A DNA stretch of 64,000 bases from Antedon mediterranea (lineage: Eukaryota > Echinodermata > Crinoidea > Comatulida > Antedonidae), in the NCBI RefSeq assembly GCF_964355755.1, contig NC_092675.1, positions 24,344,412-24,408,411 on the forward strand, in the 5' to 3' direction. The position numbers were made by a program, and so were the translations under genes. This document shows, piece after piece, positions 40,701-55,700 of this stretch; within the stretch, counting starts at the first letter, position 1; each line of letters begins with the position of its first letter. Under the pieces are notes generated by a model. The model ran no database searches and was not told the origin of the DNA. It saw only the letters and a program-made list of their open reading frames with translations.

Positions 40701-43700
40701 TAAAACAAAAAGTAAAGAAAATAATATCATCAATGAAAATACGGCATCAATACTTAATTTCTATCAATTATGGAAGAATAACTTTGATTTGTTACCGAAA
40801 CATATTATTTAAAACTTACGTTATGTTTGTAAAAATAACTGGTTCAAGACACTGGTGGTCAGCACAAATTTGAATATGAACACAACCCATTGCATACGGT
40901 GTAGTAAATGTTTCTGGTAATTGTGTTGTTTGTTCCCGACATTGGAGAATAAGAGCAACTTCGCTACAAGTTCCTACTTGACAATCACCGGTGGTTTCCG
41001 GAGTGACTGTTGCATTGGCAAATGATCCATCTTCACATAACGCAGAAACAGTAATTGATTCACCGACCGTAGCAGCAACACATACAGTACCGTTAACATT
41101 AGTGGAATGCATTTCAATTATTCCTGATGACTTCTCCAACACGCTAAAACAAAACAGGTAAACAAACAATAGTAAATTTAACAGAAAATAATATCATCAA
41201 TGAACATACAGCCTCAATACTTAATTTCCATAATATTTGGGAGAATAACTTTGATTTGTAACCAAACATATTATTTAAAACTTACGTTATGTTTGTAAAA
41301 ATAACTGGTTCAAGACATTGGTCATCACCACAAGTTTGAATATGAACACATCCCATTGCATACGGTGTAGTAAATGATTCTGGTAATTGTGTTGTTTGTT
41401 CCCGACATTGGAGAATAAGAGCAACTTCGCTACAAGTTCCTACCACACACTCACCGGTGGTTTCCGGAATGACAGTTGCATTAGCAATTGAGCCATCCTC
41501 ACATAATGCAGAAATAGTAATTAATTCACCGACCGTAGCAGCAACACATACAGTACCGTTAACATTAGTGGTATGCATTTCAATTATTCCTGATGACTTC
41601 TCCAACACGCTAAAACAAAACAGGTAAACAAACAATAGTAAATGTAATAGAAAATAATATCATCAATGAAAATACGGCATCAATACTAAATTTCTATAAA
41701 TTATGGAAGAATAACTTTGATTTGTTACCGAAACATATTATTTAAAACGTACGTTATGTTTGTAAAAATAACTGGTTCAAGACACTGGTCGTCAGCACAA
41801 GTTTGAATATGAACACAACCCATTGCATACGGTGTAGTAAATGTTTCTGGTAATTGTGTTGTTTGTTCCCGACATTGGAGAATAAGAGCAACTTCGCTAC
41901 AAGTTCCCAACACACAATCACCGGTGGTTTCCGGAATGACTGTTGCATTAGCAATTGAGCCATCCTCACATAACGCAGAAATAGTAATTGATTCACCGAC
42001 CGTAGCAGCAACACATACAGTACCGTTAACATTAGTGGTGTGCATTTCAATTATTCCTGATGACTTCTCCAACACGCTAAAACAAAACAGGTAAACAAAC
42101 AATAGTAAATTTAACAGAAAATAATATCATCAATGAACATACAGCCTCAATACTTAATTTCCATAAAATATGGGAGAATGACTTTGATTTGTAACCGAAC
42201 ATATTATTTAAAACTTACGTTATGTTGGTAAAAATAACTGGTTCGAGACATTCGTCATCACCACAAGTTTGAATATGAACACATCCCATTGCATACGGTG
42301 TAGTAAATGTTTCTGGTAATTGTGTTGTTTGTTCCCGACATTGGAGAATAAGAGCAACTTCGCTACAAGTTCCTACTTGACAATCACCGGTGGTTTCCGG
42401 AGTGACTGTTTCATTGGCAATTGATCCATCTTCACATAACGCAGAAACAGTAATTGATTCACCGACCGTAACAGCAACACATACAGTACCGTTAACATTA
42501 GTGGTATGCATTTCAATTATTCCTGATGACTTCTCCAACACGCTAAAACAAAACAGGTAAACAAACAATAGTAAATTTAACAGAAAATAATATCATCAAT
42601 GAACATACAGCCTCAATACTTAATTTCCATAAAATATGGGAGAATAACTTTGATATGTAACCAAACATAGTATCTAAAACTTACGTTATGTTTGTAAAAA
42701 TAACTGGTTCAAGACATTGGTCATCACCACAAGTTTGAATATGAACACATCCCATTGCATACGGTGTAGTAAATGATTCTGGTAATTGTGTTGTTTGTTC
42801 CCGACATTGGAGAATAAGAGCAACTTCGCTACAAGTTCCTACAACACAATTACCGGTGGTTTCCGGAGTGACTGTTGCATTGGCAATTGATCCGTCTTCA
42901 CATAACGCAGAAACAGTAATTGATTCACCGACCGTAGCAGCAACACATAAAGTACCGTTAACATTAGTGGTATGCATTTCAATTATTCCTGATGACTCCA
43001 ACACGCTAAAACAAAACAGGTAAACAAACAATAGTAAATTTAACAGAAAATAATATCATCAATGAACATACAGCCTCAATACTTAATTTCCATAAAATAT
43101 GGGAGAATAACTTTGATTTGTAACCAAACATATTATTTAAAACTTACGTTATGTTTGTAAAAATAACTGGTTCAAGACACTGGTCGTCAGCACAAGTTTG
43201 AATATGAACACAACCCATTGCATACGGTGTAGTAAATATTTCTGGTAATTGTGTTGTTTGTTCCCGACATTGGAGAATAAGAGCAACTTCGCTACAAGTT
43301 CCTACAACACAATCACCGGTGGTTTCCGGAGTGACTGTTGCATTGGCAATTGATCCATCTTCACATAACGCAGAAACAGTAATTGATTCACCGACCGTAG
43401 CAGCAACACATACAGTACCGTTAACATTAGTGGTATGCATTTCAATTATTCCTGATGACTTCTCCAACACGCTAAAACAAAACAGGTAAAGAAACAATAG
43501 TAAATTTAACAGAAAATAATATCATCAATGAACATACAGCCTCAATACTTAATTTCCATAAAATATGGGAGAATAACTTTGATTTGTAACCAAACATAGT
43601 ATTTAAAACTTACGTTATGTTTGTAAAAATAACTGGTTCAAGATATTGGTCATCACCACAAGTTTGAATATGAACACATCCCATTGCATACGGTGTAGTA

Positions 43701-46700
43701 AATGATTCTGGTAATTGTGTTGTTTGTTCCCGACATTGGAGAATAAGAGCAACTTCGCTACAAGTTCCTACAACACAATCACCGGTGGTTTCCGGAATGA
43801 CTGTTGCATTAGCAATTGAGCCATCCTCACATAACGCAGAAATAGTAATTGATTCACCGACCGTAGCAGCAAAACATACAGTACCGTTAACATTAGTGGT
43901 ATGCATTTCAATTATTCCTGATGACTTCTCCAACACGCTAAAACAAAACAGGTAAACAAACAATAGTAAATATAACAGAAAATAATATCATCAATGAACA
44001 TACAGCCTCAATACTTCATTTCCATGAAATATGAAAGAATAACTTTGGTTTGTAACCGAAACATGTTATTTAAAACTTACGTTATGTTTGAAATAATAAC
44101 TGGTTCAAGACACTGGTCGTCAGCACAAGTTTGAATATGAACACAACCCATTGCATACGGTGTAGTAAATATTTCTGGTAATTGTGTTGTTTGTTCCCGA
44201 CATTGGAGAATAAGAGCAACTTCGCTACAAGTTCCTACAACACAATCACCGGTGGTTTCCAGAGTGACTGTTGCATTGGCAATTGATCCATCTTCACATA
44301 ACGCAGAAACAGTAATTGATTCACCGACCGTAGCAGCAATACATACAGTACCGTTAACATTAGTGGTATGCATTTCAATTATTCCTGATGACTTCTCCAA
44401 CACGCTAAAACAAAACAGGTAAACAAACAATAGTAAATTTAACAGAAAATAATATCATCAATGAACATACAGCCTCAATACTTAATTTCCATAAAATATG
44501 GGAGAATAACTTTGATTTGTAACCAAACATATTATTTAAAACTTACGTTATGTTTGTAAAAATAACTGGTTCAAGACACTGGTCGTCAGCACAAGTTTGA
44601 ATATGAACACAACCCATTGCATACGGTGTAGTAAATATTTCTGGTAATTGTGTTGTTTGTTCCCGACATTGGAGAATAAGAGCAACTTCGCTACAAGTTT
44701 CTACAACACAATCACCGGTGGTTTCCGGAGTGACTGTTGCATTGGCAATTGATCCATCTTCACATAACGCAGAAACAGTAATTGATTCACCGACCGTAGC
44801 AGCAACACATACAGTACCGTTAACATTAGTGGTATGCATTTCAATTATTCCTGATGACTTCTCCAACACGCTAAAACAAAACAGGTAAAGAAACAATAGT
44901 AAATTTAACAGAAAATAATATCATCAATGAACATACAGCCTCAATACTTAATTTCCATAAAATATGGGAGAATAACTTTGATTTGTAACCAAACATAGTA
45001 TTTAAAACTTACGTTATGTTTGTAAAAATAACTGGTTCAAGATATTGGTCATCACCACAAGTTTGAATATGAACACATCCCATTGCATACGGTGTAGTAA
45101 ATGATTCTGGTAATTGTGTTGTTTGTTCCCGACATTGGAGAATAAGAGCAACTTCGCTACAAGTTCCTACAACACAATCACCGGTGGTTTCCGGAATGAC
45201 TGTTGCATTAGCAATTGAGCCATCCTCACATAACGCAGAAATAGTAATTGATTCACCGACCGTAGCAGCAAAACATACAGTACCGTTAACATTAGTGGTA
45301 TGCATTTCAATTATTCCTGATGACTTCTCCAACACGCTAAAACAAAACAGGTAAACAAACAATAGTAAATATAACAGAAAATAATATCATCAATGAACAT
45401 ACAGCCTCAATACTTCATTTCCATGAAATATGAAAGAATAACTTTGGTTTGTAACCGAAACATGTTATTTAAAACTTACGTTATGTTTGAAATAATAACT
45501 GGTTCAAGACACTGGTCGTCAGCACAAGTTTGAATATGAACACAACCCATTGCATACGGTGTAGTAAATATTTCTGGTAATTGTGTTGTTTGTTCCCGAC
45601 ATTGGAGAATAAGAGCAACTTCGCTACAAGTTCCTACAACACAATCACCGGTGGTTTCCGGAGTGACTGTTGCATTGGCAATTGATCCATCTTCACATAA
45701 CGCAGAAACAGTAATTGATTCACCGACCGTAGCAGCAATACATACAGTACCGTTAACATTAGTGGTATGCATTTCAATTATTCCTGATGACTTCTCCAAC
45801 ACGCTAAAACAAAACAGGTAAAGAAACAATAGTAAATTTAACAGAAAATAATATCATCAATGAACATACAGCCTCAATATTTAATTTCTATCAATTATGG
45901 AAGAATAACTTTGATTTGTTACCGAAACATATTATTTAAAACTTACGTTATGTTTGTATAAATAACTGGTTCAAGACACTGGTCGTCAGCACAAGTTTGA
46001 ATATGAACACAACCCATTGCATACGGTGTAGTAAATGTTTCTGGTAATTGTGTTGTTTGTTCCCGACATTGGAGAATAAGAGCAACTTCGCTACAAGTTC
46101 CTACTTGACAATCACCGGTAGTTTCCGGAGTTACTGTTGCATTGGCAATTGAGCCATCCTCACATAACGCAGAAATAGTAATTGATTCACCGACCGTAGC
46201 TGCAACACATACAGTACCGTTAACATTAGTGGTATGCATTTCGATTATTCCTGATGACTTCTCCAACACGCTAAAACAAAACAGGTAAACAAACAATAGT
46301 AAATGTAATACAAAATAATATCATCAATGAACATACAGCCTCAATACTTAATTTCCATAAAATATGGGAGAATAACTTTGATTTGTAACCAAACATATTA
46401 TTTAAAACTTACGTTATGTTTGTAAAAATAACTGGTTCAAGACATTGGTCATCACCACAAGTTTGAATATGAACACATCCCATTGCATACGGTGTAGTAA
46501 ATGATTCTGGTAATTGTGTTGTTTGTTCCCGACATTGGAGAATAAGAGCAACTTCGCTACAAGTTCCTACCACACAATCACCGGTAGTTTCCGGAATGAC
46601 TGTTGCATTAGCAATTGAGCCATCCTCACATAACGCAGAAATAGTAATTGATTCACCGACCGTAGCAGCAACACATATAGTACTGTTAACATTAGTGGTA

Positions 46701-49700
46701 TGCATATCAATTATTCCTGATGACTTCTCCAACACGCTAAAACAAAACAGGTAAACAAACAATAGTAAATTTAACAGAAAATAATATCAATGAACATACG
46801 GCATCAATACTTAATTCCCATAAAATATGGGAGAATAACTTTGGTTTATTATTTAAAACTTACCTTATGTTTGTAAAAATAACTGGTTCAAGACACTGGT
46901 CGTCAGCACAAGTTTGAATATGAACACAACCCATTACATACGGTGTAGTAAATATTTCTGGTAATTGTGTTGTTTGTTCCCGACATTGGAGAATAAGAGC
47001 AACTTCGCTACAAGTTCCTACTTGACAATCACCGGTGGTTTTTGGAGTTACTGTTGCATTGGCAATTGATCCATCTTCACATAACGCAGAAACAGTAATT
47101 GATTCACCGACCGTAGCAGCAACACATACAGTACCGTTAACATTAGTGGTATGCATTTCAATTATTCCTGATGACTTCTCCAACACGCTAAAACAAAACA
47201 GGTAAACAAACAATAGTAAATTTAACAGAAAATAATATCATCAATGAACATACAGCCTCAATACTTAATTTCCATAAAATATGGGAGAATAACTTTGGTT
47301 TGTAACCGAAACATATTATTGAAAACTTACGTTATGTTTGTAAAAATAACTGGTTCAAGACACTGGTCGTCAACACAAGTTTGAATATGAACACAACCCA
47401 TTGCATACGGTGTAGTAAATGTTTCTGGTAATTGTGTTGTTTGTTCCCGACATTGGAGAATAAGAGCAACTTCGCTACAAGTTCCTACTTGACAATCACC
47501 GGTAGTTTCCGGAGTGACTGTTGCATTGGCAATTGATCCATCTTCACATAACGCAGAAACAGTAATTGATTCACTGACCGTAGCAGCAACACATACAGTA
47601 CCGTTAACATTAGTGGTATGCATTTCAATTATTCCTGATGACTTCTCCCACACGCTAAAACAAAACAGGTAAACAAACAATAGTAAATGTAATAGAATAT
47701 AATATCATCAATGAACATACAGCCTCAATACTTAATTTCCCTAAAAAATGGGAGAATAACTTTGATTTGTAACCAAACATATTATTTAAAACTTACGTTA
47801 TGTTTGTAAAAATAATTGGTTCAAGACACTGGTCATCACCACAAGTTTGAAAATGAACACATCCCATTGCATACGGTGTAGTAAATGATTCTGGTAATTG
47901 TGTTGTTTGTTCCCGACATTGGAGAATAAGAGCAACTTCGCTACAAGTTCCTACGACACAGTCACCGGTGGTTTCCGGAGTGACTGTTGCATTGGCAATT
48001 GATCCATCTTCACATAACGCAGAAACAGTAATTGATTCACCGACCGTAGCAGCAACACATAAAGTACCGTTAACATTAGTGGTATGCATTTCAATTATTC
48101 CTGATGACTTCTCAGACACGCTAAAACAAAACAGGTAAACATACAACAGTAAATGTAATAGAAAATAATATCATCAATGAAAATACGGCATCAATACTTA
48201 ATTTTTATCAATTATGGAAGAATAACTTTGTTTTGTTACCTAAACATATTATTTAAAACTTACGTTATGTTTATAAAAATAACTGGTTCAAGACACTGGT
48301 CGTCAGCACAAGCTTGAATATGAACACAACCCATTGCATACGGTGTAGTAAATGTTTCTGGTAATTGTGTTGTTTGTTCCCGACATTGGAGAATAAGAGC
48401 AACTTCGCTACAAGTTCCTACCACACAATCACCGGTGGTGTCCGGAATGACTGTTGCATTAGCAATTGAGCCATCCTCACATAACGCAGAAATAGTAATT
48501 GATTCACCGACCGTAGCAGCAACACATACAGTACCGTTAACATTAGTGGTATGCATATCAATTATTCCTGATGACTTCTCCAACACGCTAAAACAAAACA
48601 GGTAAACAAACAATAGTAAATTTAACAGAAAATAATATCAATGAACATATGGCATCAATACTTAATTCCCATAAAATATGGGAGAATAACTTTGGTTTAT
48701 TATTTAAAACTTACGTTATGTTTGTAAAAATAACTGGTTCAAGACACTGGTCGTCAGCACAAGTTTGAATATGAACACAACCCATTACATACGGTGTAGT
48801 AAATATTTCTGGTAATTGTGTTGTTTGTTCCCGACATTGGAGAATAAGAGCAACTTCGCTACAAGTTCCTACAACACAATCACCGGTGGTCTCCGGAGTT
48901 ACTGTTGCATTGGCAATTGATCCATCTTCACATAACGCAGAAACAGTAATTGATTCATCGACCGTAGCAGCAACACATACAGTACCGTTAACATTAGTGG
49001 TATGCATTTCAATTATTCCTGATGACTTCTCCAACACGCTAAAACAAAACAGGTAAACAAACAATAGTAAATTTAACAGAAAATAATATCATCAATGAAC
49101 ATACAGCCTCAATACTTAAATTCCATAAAATATGGGAGAATAACTTTGGTTTGTAACCGAAACATATTATTTAAAACTTACGTTATGTTTGTAAAAATAA
49201 CTGGTTCAAGACACTGGTCGTCAGCACAAGTTTGAATATGAACACAACCCATTGCATACTGTGTAGTAAATGTTTCTGGTAATTGTGTTGTTTGTTCCCG
49301 ACATTGGAGAATAAGAGCAACTTCGCTACAAGTTCCTACTTGACAATCACCGGTGGTTTCCGGAGTGACTGTTGCATTGGCAGTTGATCCATCTTCACAT
49401 AACGCAGAAACAGTAATTGTTTCACCAACCGTAGCAGCAACACATACAGTACCATTAACATTAGTGGTATGCAATTCAATTATTCCTGATGAATTCTCCA
49501 ACACGCTAAAACAAAACAGGTAAACAAACAATAGTAAATTTAACAGAAAATAATATCATCAATGAACATACAGCCTCAATACTTAATTTCCATAAAATAT
49601 GGGAGAATAACTTTGGTTTGTAACCGAAACATATTATTTAAAACTTACGTTATGTTTGTAAAAATAACTGGTTCAAGACACTGGTCGTCAGCACAAGTTT

Positions 49701-52700
49701 GAATATGAACACAACCCATTGCATACGGTGTAGTAAATGTTTCTGGTAATTGTGTTGTTTGTTCCCGACATTGGAGAATAAGAGCAACTTCGCTACAAGT
49801 TCCTACAACACAATCACCGGTGGTCTCCGGAGTTACTGTTGCATTGGCAATTGATCCATCTTCACATAACGCAGAAACAGTAATTGATTCACCGACCGTA
49901 GCAGCAACACATACAGTACCGTTAACATTAGTGGTATGCATTTCAATTATTCCTGATGACTTCTCCAACACGCTAAAACAAAACAGGTAAACAAACAATA
50001 GTAAATTTAACAGAAAATAATATCATCAATGAACATACAGCCTCAATACTTAAATTCCATAAAATATGGGAGAATAACTTTGGTTTGTAACCGAAACATA
50101 TTATTTAAAACTTACGTTATGTTTGTAAAAATAACTGGTTCAAGACACTGGTCGTCAGCACAAGTTTGAATATGAACACAACCCATTGCATACTGTGTAG
50201 TAAATGTTTCTGGTAATTGTGTTGTTTGTTCCCGACATTGGAGAATAAGAGCAACTTCGCTACAAGTTCCTACTTGACAATCACCGGTGGTTTCCGGAGT
50301 GACTGTTGCATTGGCAGTTGATCCATCTTCACATAACGCAGAAACAGTAATTGTTTCACCAACCGTAGCAGCAACACATACAGTACCATTAACATTAGTG
50401 GTATGCAATTCAATTATTCCTGATGAATTCTCCAACACGCTAAAACAAAACAGGTAAACAAACAATAGTAAATTTAACAGAAATTAATATCATCAATGAA
50501 CATACAGCCTCAATACTTAATTTCCATAAAATATGGGAGAATAACTTTGGTTTGTAACCGAAACATATTATTTAAATCTTACGTTATGTTTGTAAAAATA
50601 ACTGGTTCAAGACACTGGTCGTCAGCACAAGTTTGAATATGAACACAACCCATTGCATACGGTGTAGTAAATATTTCTGGTAATTGTGTTGTTTGTTCCC
50701 GACATTGGAGAATAAGAGCAACTTCGCTACAAGTTCCTACTTGACAATCACCGGTGGTTTCCGGAGTGACTGTTGCATTGGCAATTGATCCATCTTCACA
50801 TAACGCAGAAACAGTAATTGTTTCACCAACCGTAGCAGCAACACATACAGTACCATTAACATTAGTGGTATGCATTTCAATTATTCCTGATGACTTCTCC
50901 AACACGCTAAAACAAAAGAGGTAAACAAACAATAGTAAATTTAACAGAAAATAATATCATCAATGAACATACAGCCTCAATACTTAATTTCCATAAAATA
51001 TGGGAGAATAACTCTGATTTGTAACCAAACATATTATTTAAAACTTACGTTATGTTTGTAAAAATAACTGGTTCAAGACATTGGTCATCACCACAAGTTT
51101 GAATATGAACACAACCCATTGCATACGGTGTAGTAAATGTTTCTGGTAATTGTGTTGTTTGTTCCCGACATTGGAGAATAAGAGCAACTTCGCTACAAGT
51201 TCCTACTTGACAATCACCGGTGGTTTCCAGAGTGACTGTTGCATTGGCAATTGATCCATCTTCACATAACGCAGAAACAGTAATTGATTCACCGATCGTA
51301 GCAGCAACACATACAGTACCGTTAACATTAGTGGTATGCATTTCAATTATTCCTGATGACTTCTCCAACACGCTAAAACAAAACAGGTAAACAAACAATA
51401 GTAAATTTAACAGAAAATAATATCATCAATGAACATACAGCCTCAATACTTAATTTCCATAAAATATGGGAGAATAACTCTGATTTGTAACCAAACATAT
51501 TATTTAAAACTTACGTTATGTTTGTAAAAATAACTGGTTCAAGACATTGGTCATCACCACAAGTTTGAATATGAACACAACCCATTGCATACGGTGTAGT
51601 AAATGTTTCTGGTAATTGTGTTGTTTGTTCCCGACATTGGAGAATAAGAGCAACTTCGCTACAAGTTCCTACTTGACAATCACCGGTGGTTTCCGGAGTG
51701 ACTGTTGCATTGGCAATTGATCCATCTTCACATAACGCAGAAACAGTAATTGATTCACCGACCGTAGCAGCAACACATACAGTACCGTTAACATTAGTGG
51801 TATGCATTTCAATTATTCCTGATGACTTCTCCAACACGCTAAAACAAAACAGGTAAACAAACAATAGTAAATGTAATAGAAAATAATATCATCAATGAAA
51901 ATACGGCATCAATACTTAATTTCTATCAATAATGGAAGAATAACTTTGATTTGTTACCGAAACATATTATTTAAAACTTACGTTATGTTTGTAAAAATAA
52001 CTGGTTCAAGACACTGGTCGTCAGCCCAAGTTTGAATATGAACACAACCCATTACATACGGTGTAGTAAATATTTCTGGTAATTGTGTTGTTTGTTCCCG
52101 ACATTGGAGAATAAGAGCAACTTCGCTACAAGTTCCTAAAACACAATCACTGGTGGTCTCCGGAGTCACTGTTGCATTGGCAATTGATCCATCTTCACAT
52201 AACGCAGAAACAGTAATTGATTCACCGACCGTAGCAGCAACACATACAGTACCGTTAACAATAGTGGTATGCATTTCAATTATTCCTGATGACTTCTCCA
52301 ACACGCTAAAACAAAACAGGTAAACAAACAATAGTAAATTTAACAGAAAATAATATCATCAATGAACATACACCCTCAATACTTCATTTCCATAAAATAT
52401 GGGAGAATAACTTTGATTTGTAACCAAACATATTATTTAAAACTTACGTTATGTTTGTAAAAATAACTGGTTCAAGACATTGGTCATCACCACAAGTTTG
52501 AATATGAACACATCCCATTGCATACGGTGTAGTAAATGATTCTGGTAATTGTGTTGTTTGTTCCCGACATTGGAGAATAAGAGCAACTTCGCTACAAGTT
52601 CCTACAACACAATCACCGATGGTTTCCGGAATGACTGTTGCATTAGCAATTGAGCCATCCTCACATAACGCAGAAATAGTAATTGATTCACCGACCGTAG

Positions 52701-55700
52701 CAGCAACACATACAGTACCGTTAACATTAGTGGTATGCATTTCAATTATTCCTGATGACTTCTCCAACACGCTAAAACAAAACAGGTAAACAAACAATAG
52801 TAAATGTAATAGAAAATAATATCATCAATGAAAATACGGCATCAATACTTAATTTCTATCAATAATGGAAGAATAACTTTGATTTGTTACCGAAACATAT
52901 TATTTAAAACTTACGTTATGTTTGTAAAAATAACTGGTTCAAGACACTGGTCGTCAGCACAAGTTTGAATATGAACACAACCCATTACATACGGTGTAGT
53001 AAATATTTCTGGTAATTGTGTTGTTTGTTCCCGACATTGCAGAATAAGAGCAACTTCGCTACAAGTTCCTAAAACACAATCACTGGTGGTCTCCGGAGTT
53101 ACTGTTGCATTGGCAATTGATCCATCTTCACATAACGCAGAAACAGTAATTGATTCACCGACCGTAGCAGCAACACATACAGTACCGTTAACATTAGTGG
53201 TATGCATTTCAATTATTCCTGATGACTTCTCCAACACGCTAAAACAAAACAGGTAAACAAACAATAGTAAATTTAACAGAAAACAATATCATCAATGAAC
53301 ATACAGCCTCAATACTTCATTTCCATAAAATATGGAAGAATAACTTTGGTTTGTAACCGAAACATATTATTAAAAACTTACGTTATGTTTGAAAAAATAA
53401 CTGGTTCAAGACACTGGTCGTCAGCACAAGTTTGAATATGAACACAACCCATTGCATACGGTGTAGTAAATGATTCTGGTAATTGTGTTGTTTGTTCCCG
53501 ACATTGGAGAATAAGAGCAACTTCGCTACAAATTCCTACAACACAATCACCGGTGGTTTCCGGAGTGACTGTTGCATTGGCAATTGATCCGTCTTCACAT
53601 AACGCAGAAACAGTAATTGATTCACCGACCGTAGCAGCAACACATACAGTACCGTTAACATTAGTGGTATGCATTTCAATTATTCCTGATGACTTCTCCA
53701 ACACGCTAAAACAAAACAGGTAAACAAACAATAGTAAATGTAATAGAAAATAATATCATCAATGAAAATACGGCATCAATACTTAATTTCTATCAATAAT
53801 GGAAGAATAACTTTGATTTGTTACCGAAACATATTATTTAAAACTTACGTTATGTTTGTAAAAATAACTGGTTCAAGACACTGGTCGTCAGCACAAGTTT
53901 GAATATGAACACAACCCATTACATACGGTGTAGTAAATATTTCTGGTAATTGTGTTGTTTGTTCCCGACATTGGAGAATAAGAGCAACTTCGCTACAAGT
54001 TCCTAAAACACAATCACTGGTGGTCTCCGGAGTTACTGTTGCATTGGCAATTGATCCATCTTCACATAACGCAGAAACAGTAATTGATTCACCGACCGTA
54101 GCAGCAACACATACAGTACCGTTAACATTAGTGGTATGCATTTCAATTATTCTTGATGACTTCTCCAACACGCTAAAACAAAACAGGTAAACAAACAATA
54201 GTAAATTTAACAGAAAATAATATCATCAATGAACATACAGCCTCAATACTTCATTTCCATAAAATATGGAAGAATAACTTTGGTTTGTAACCGAAACATA
54301 TTATTAAAAACTTACGTTATGTTTGAAAAAATAACTGGTTCAAGACACTGGTCGTCAGCACAAGTTTGAATATGAACACAACCCATTGCATACGGTGTAG
54401 TAAATATTACTGGTAATTGTGTTGTTTGTTCCCGACATTGGAGAATAAGAGCAACTTCGCTACAAGTTCCTACTTCACAATCACCGGTGGTTTCCGGAGT
54501 GACTGTTGCATTGGCAATTGATCCGTCTTCACATAACGCAGAAACAGTAATTGATTCACCGACCGTAGCAGCAACACATACAGTACCGTTAACATTAGTG
54601 GTATGCATTTCAATTATTCCTGATGACTCCAACACGCTAAAACAAAACAGGTAAACAAACAATAGTAAATTTAACAGAAAATAATATGATCAATGAACAT
54701 ACAGCCTCAATACTTAATTTCCATAAAATATGGGAGAATAACTTTGATTTGTAACCAAACATAGTATTTAAAACTTACGTTATGTTTGTAAAAATAACTG
54801 GTTCAAGACATTGGTCATCACCACAAGTTTGAATATGAACACATCCCATTGCATACGGTGTAGTAAATGATTCTGGTAATTGTGTTGTTTGTTCCCGACA
54901 TTGGAGAATAAGAGCAACTTCGCTACAAGTTCCTACAACACAATCACCGATGGTTTCCGGAATGACTGTTGCATTAGCAATTGAGCCATCCTCACATAAC
55001 GCAGAAATAATAATTGATTCACCGACCGTAGCAGCAACACATACAGTACCGTTAACATTAGTGGTATGCATTTCAATTATTCCTGATGACTTCTCCAACA
55101 CGCTAACACAAAACAGGTAAACAAACAATAGTAAATGTAATAGAAAATAATATCATCAATGAAAATACGGCATCAATACTTAATTTCTATCAATAATGGA
55201 AGAATAACTTTGATTTGTTACCGAAACATATTATTTAAAACTTACGTTATGTTTGTAAAAATAACTGGTTCAAGACACTGGTCGTCAGCACAAGTTTGAA
55301 TATGAACACAACCCATTACATACGGTGTAGTAAATATTTCTGGTAATTGTGTTGTTTGTTCCCGACATTGGAGAATAAGAGCAACTTCGCTACAAGGTCC
55401 TAAAACACAATCACTGGTGGTCTCCGGAGTTACTGTTGCATTGGCAATTGATACATCTTCACATAACGCAGAAACAGTAATTGATTCACCGACCGTAGCA
55501 GCAACACATACAGTACCGTTAACATTAGTGGTATGCATTTCAATTATTCCTGATGACTTCTCCAACACGCTAAAACAAAACAGGTAAACAAACAATAGTA
55601 AATTTAACAGAAAATAATATCATCAATGAACATACAGCCTCAATACTTAATTTCCATAAAATATGGGAGAATAACTTTGGTTTGTAACCGAAACATATTA

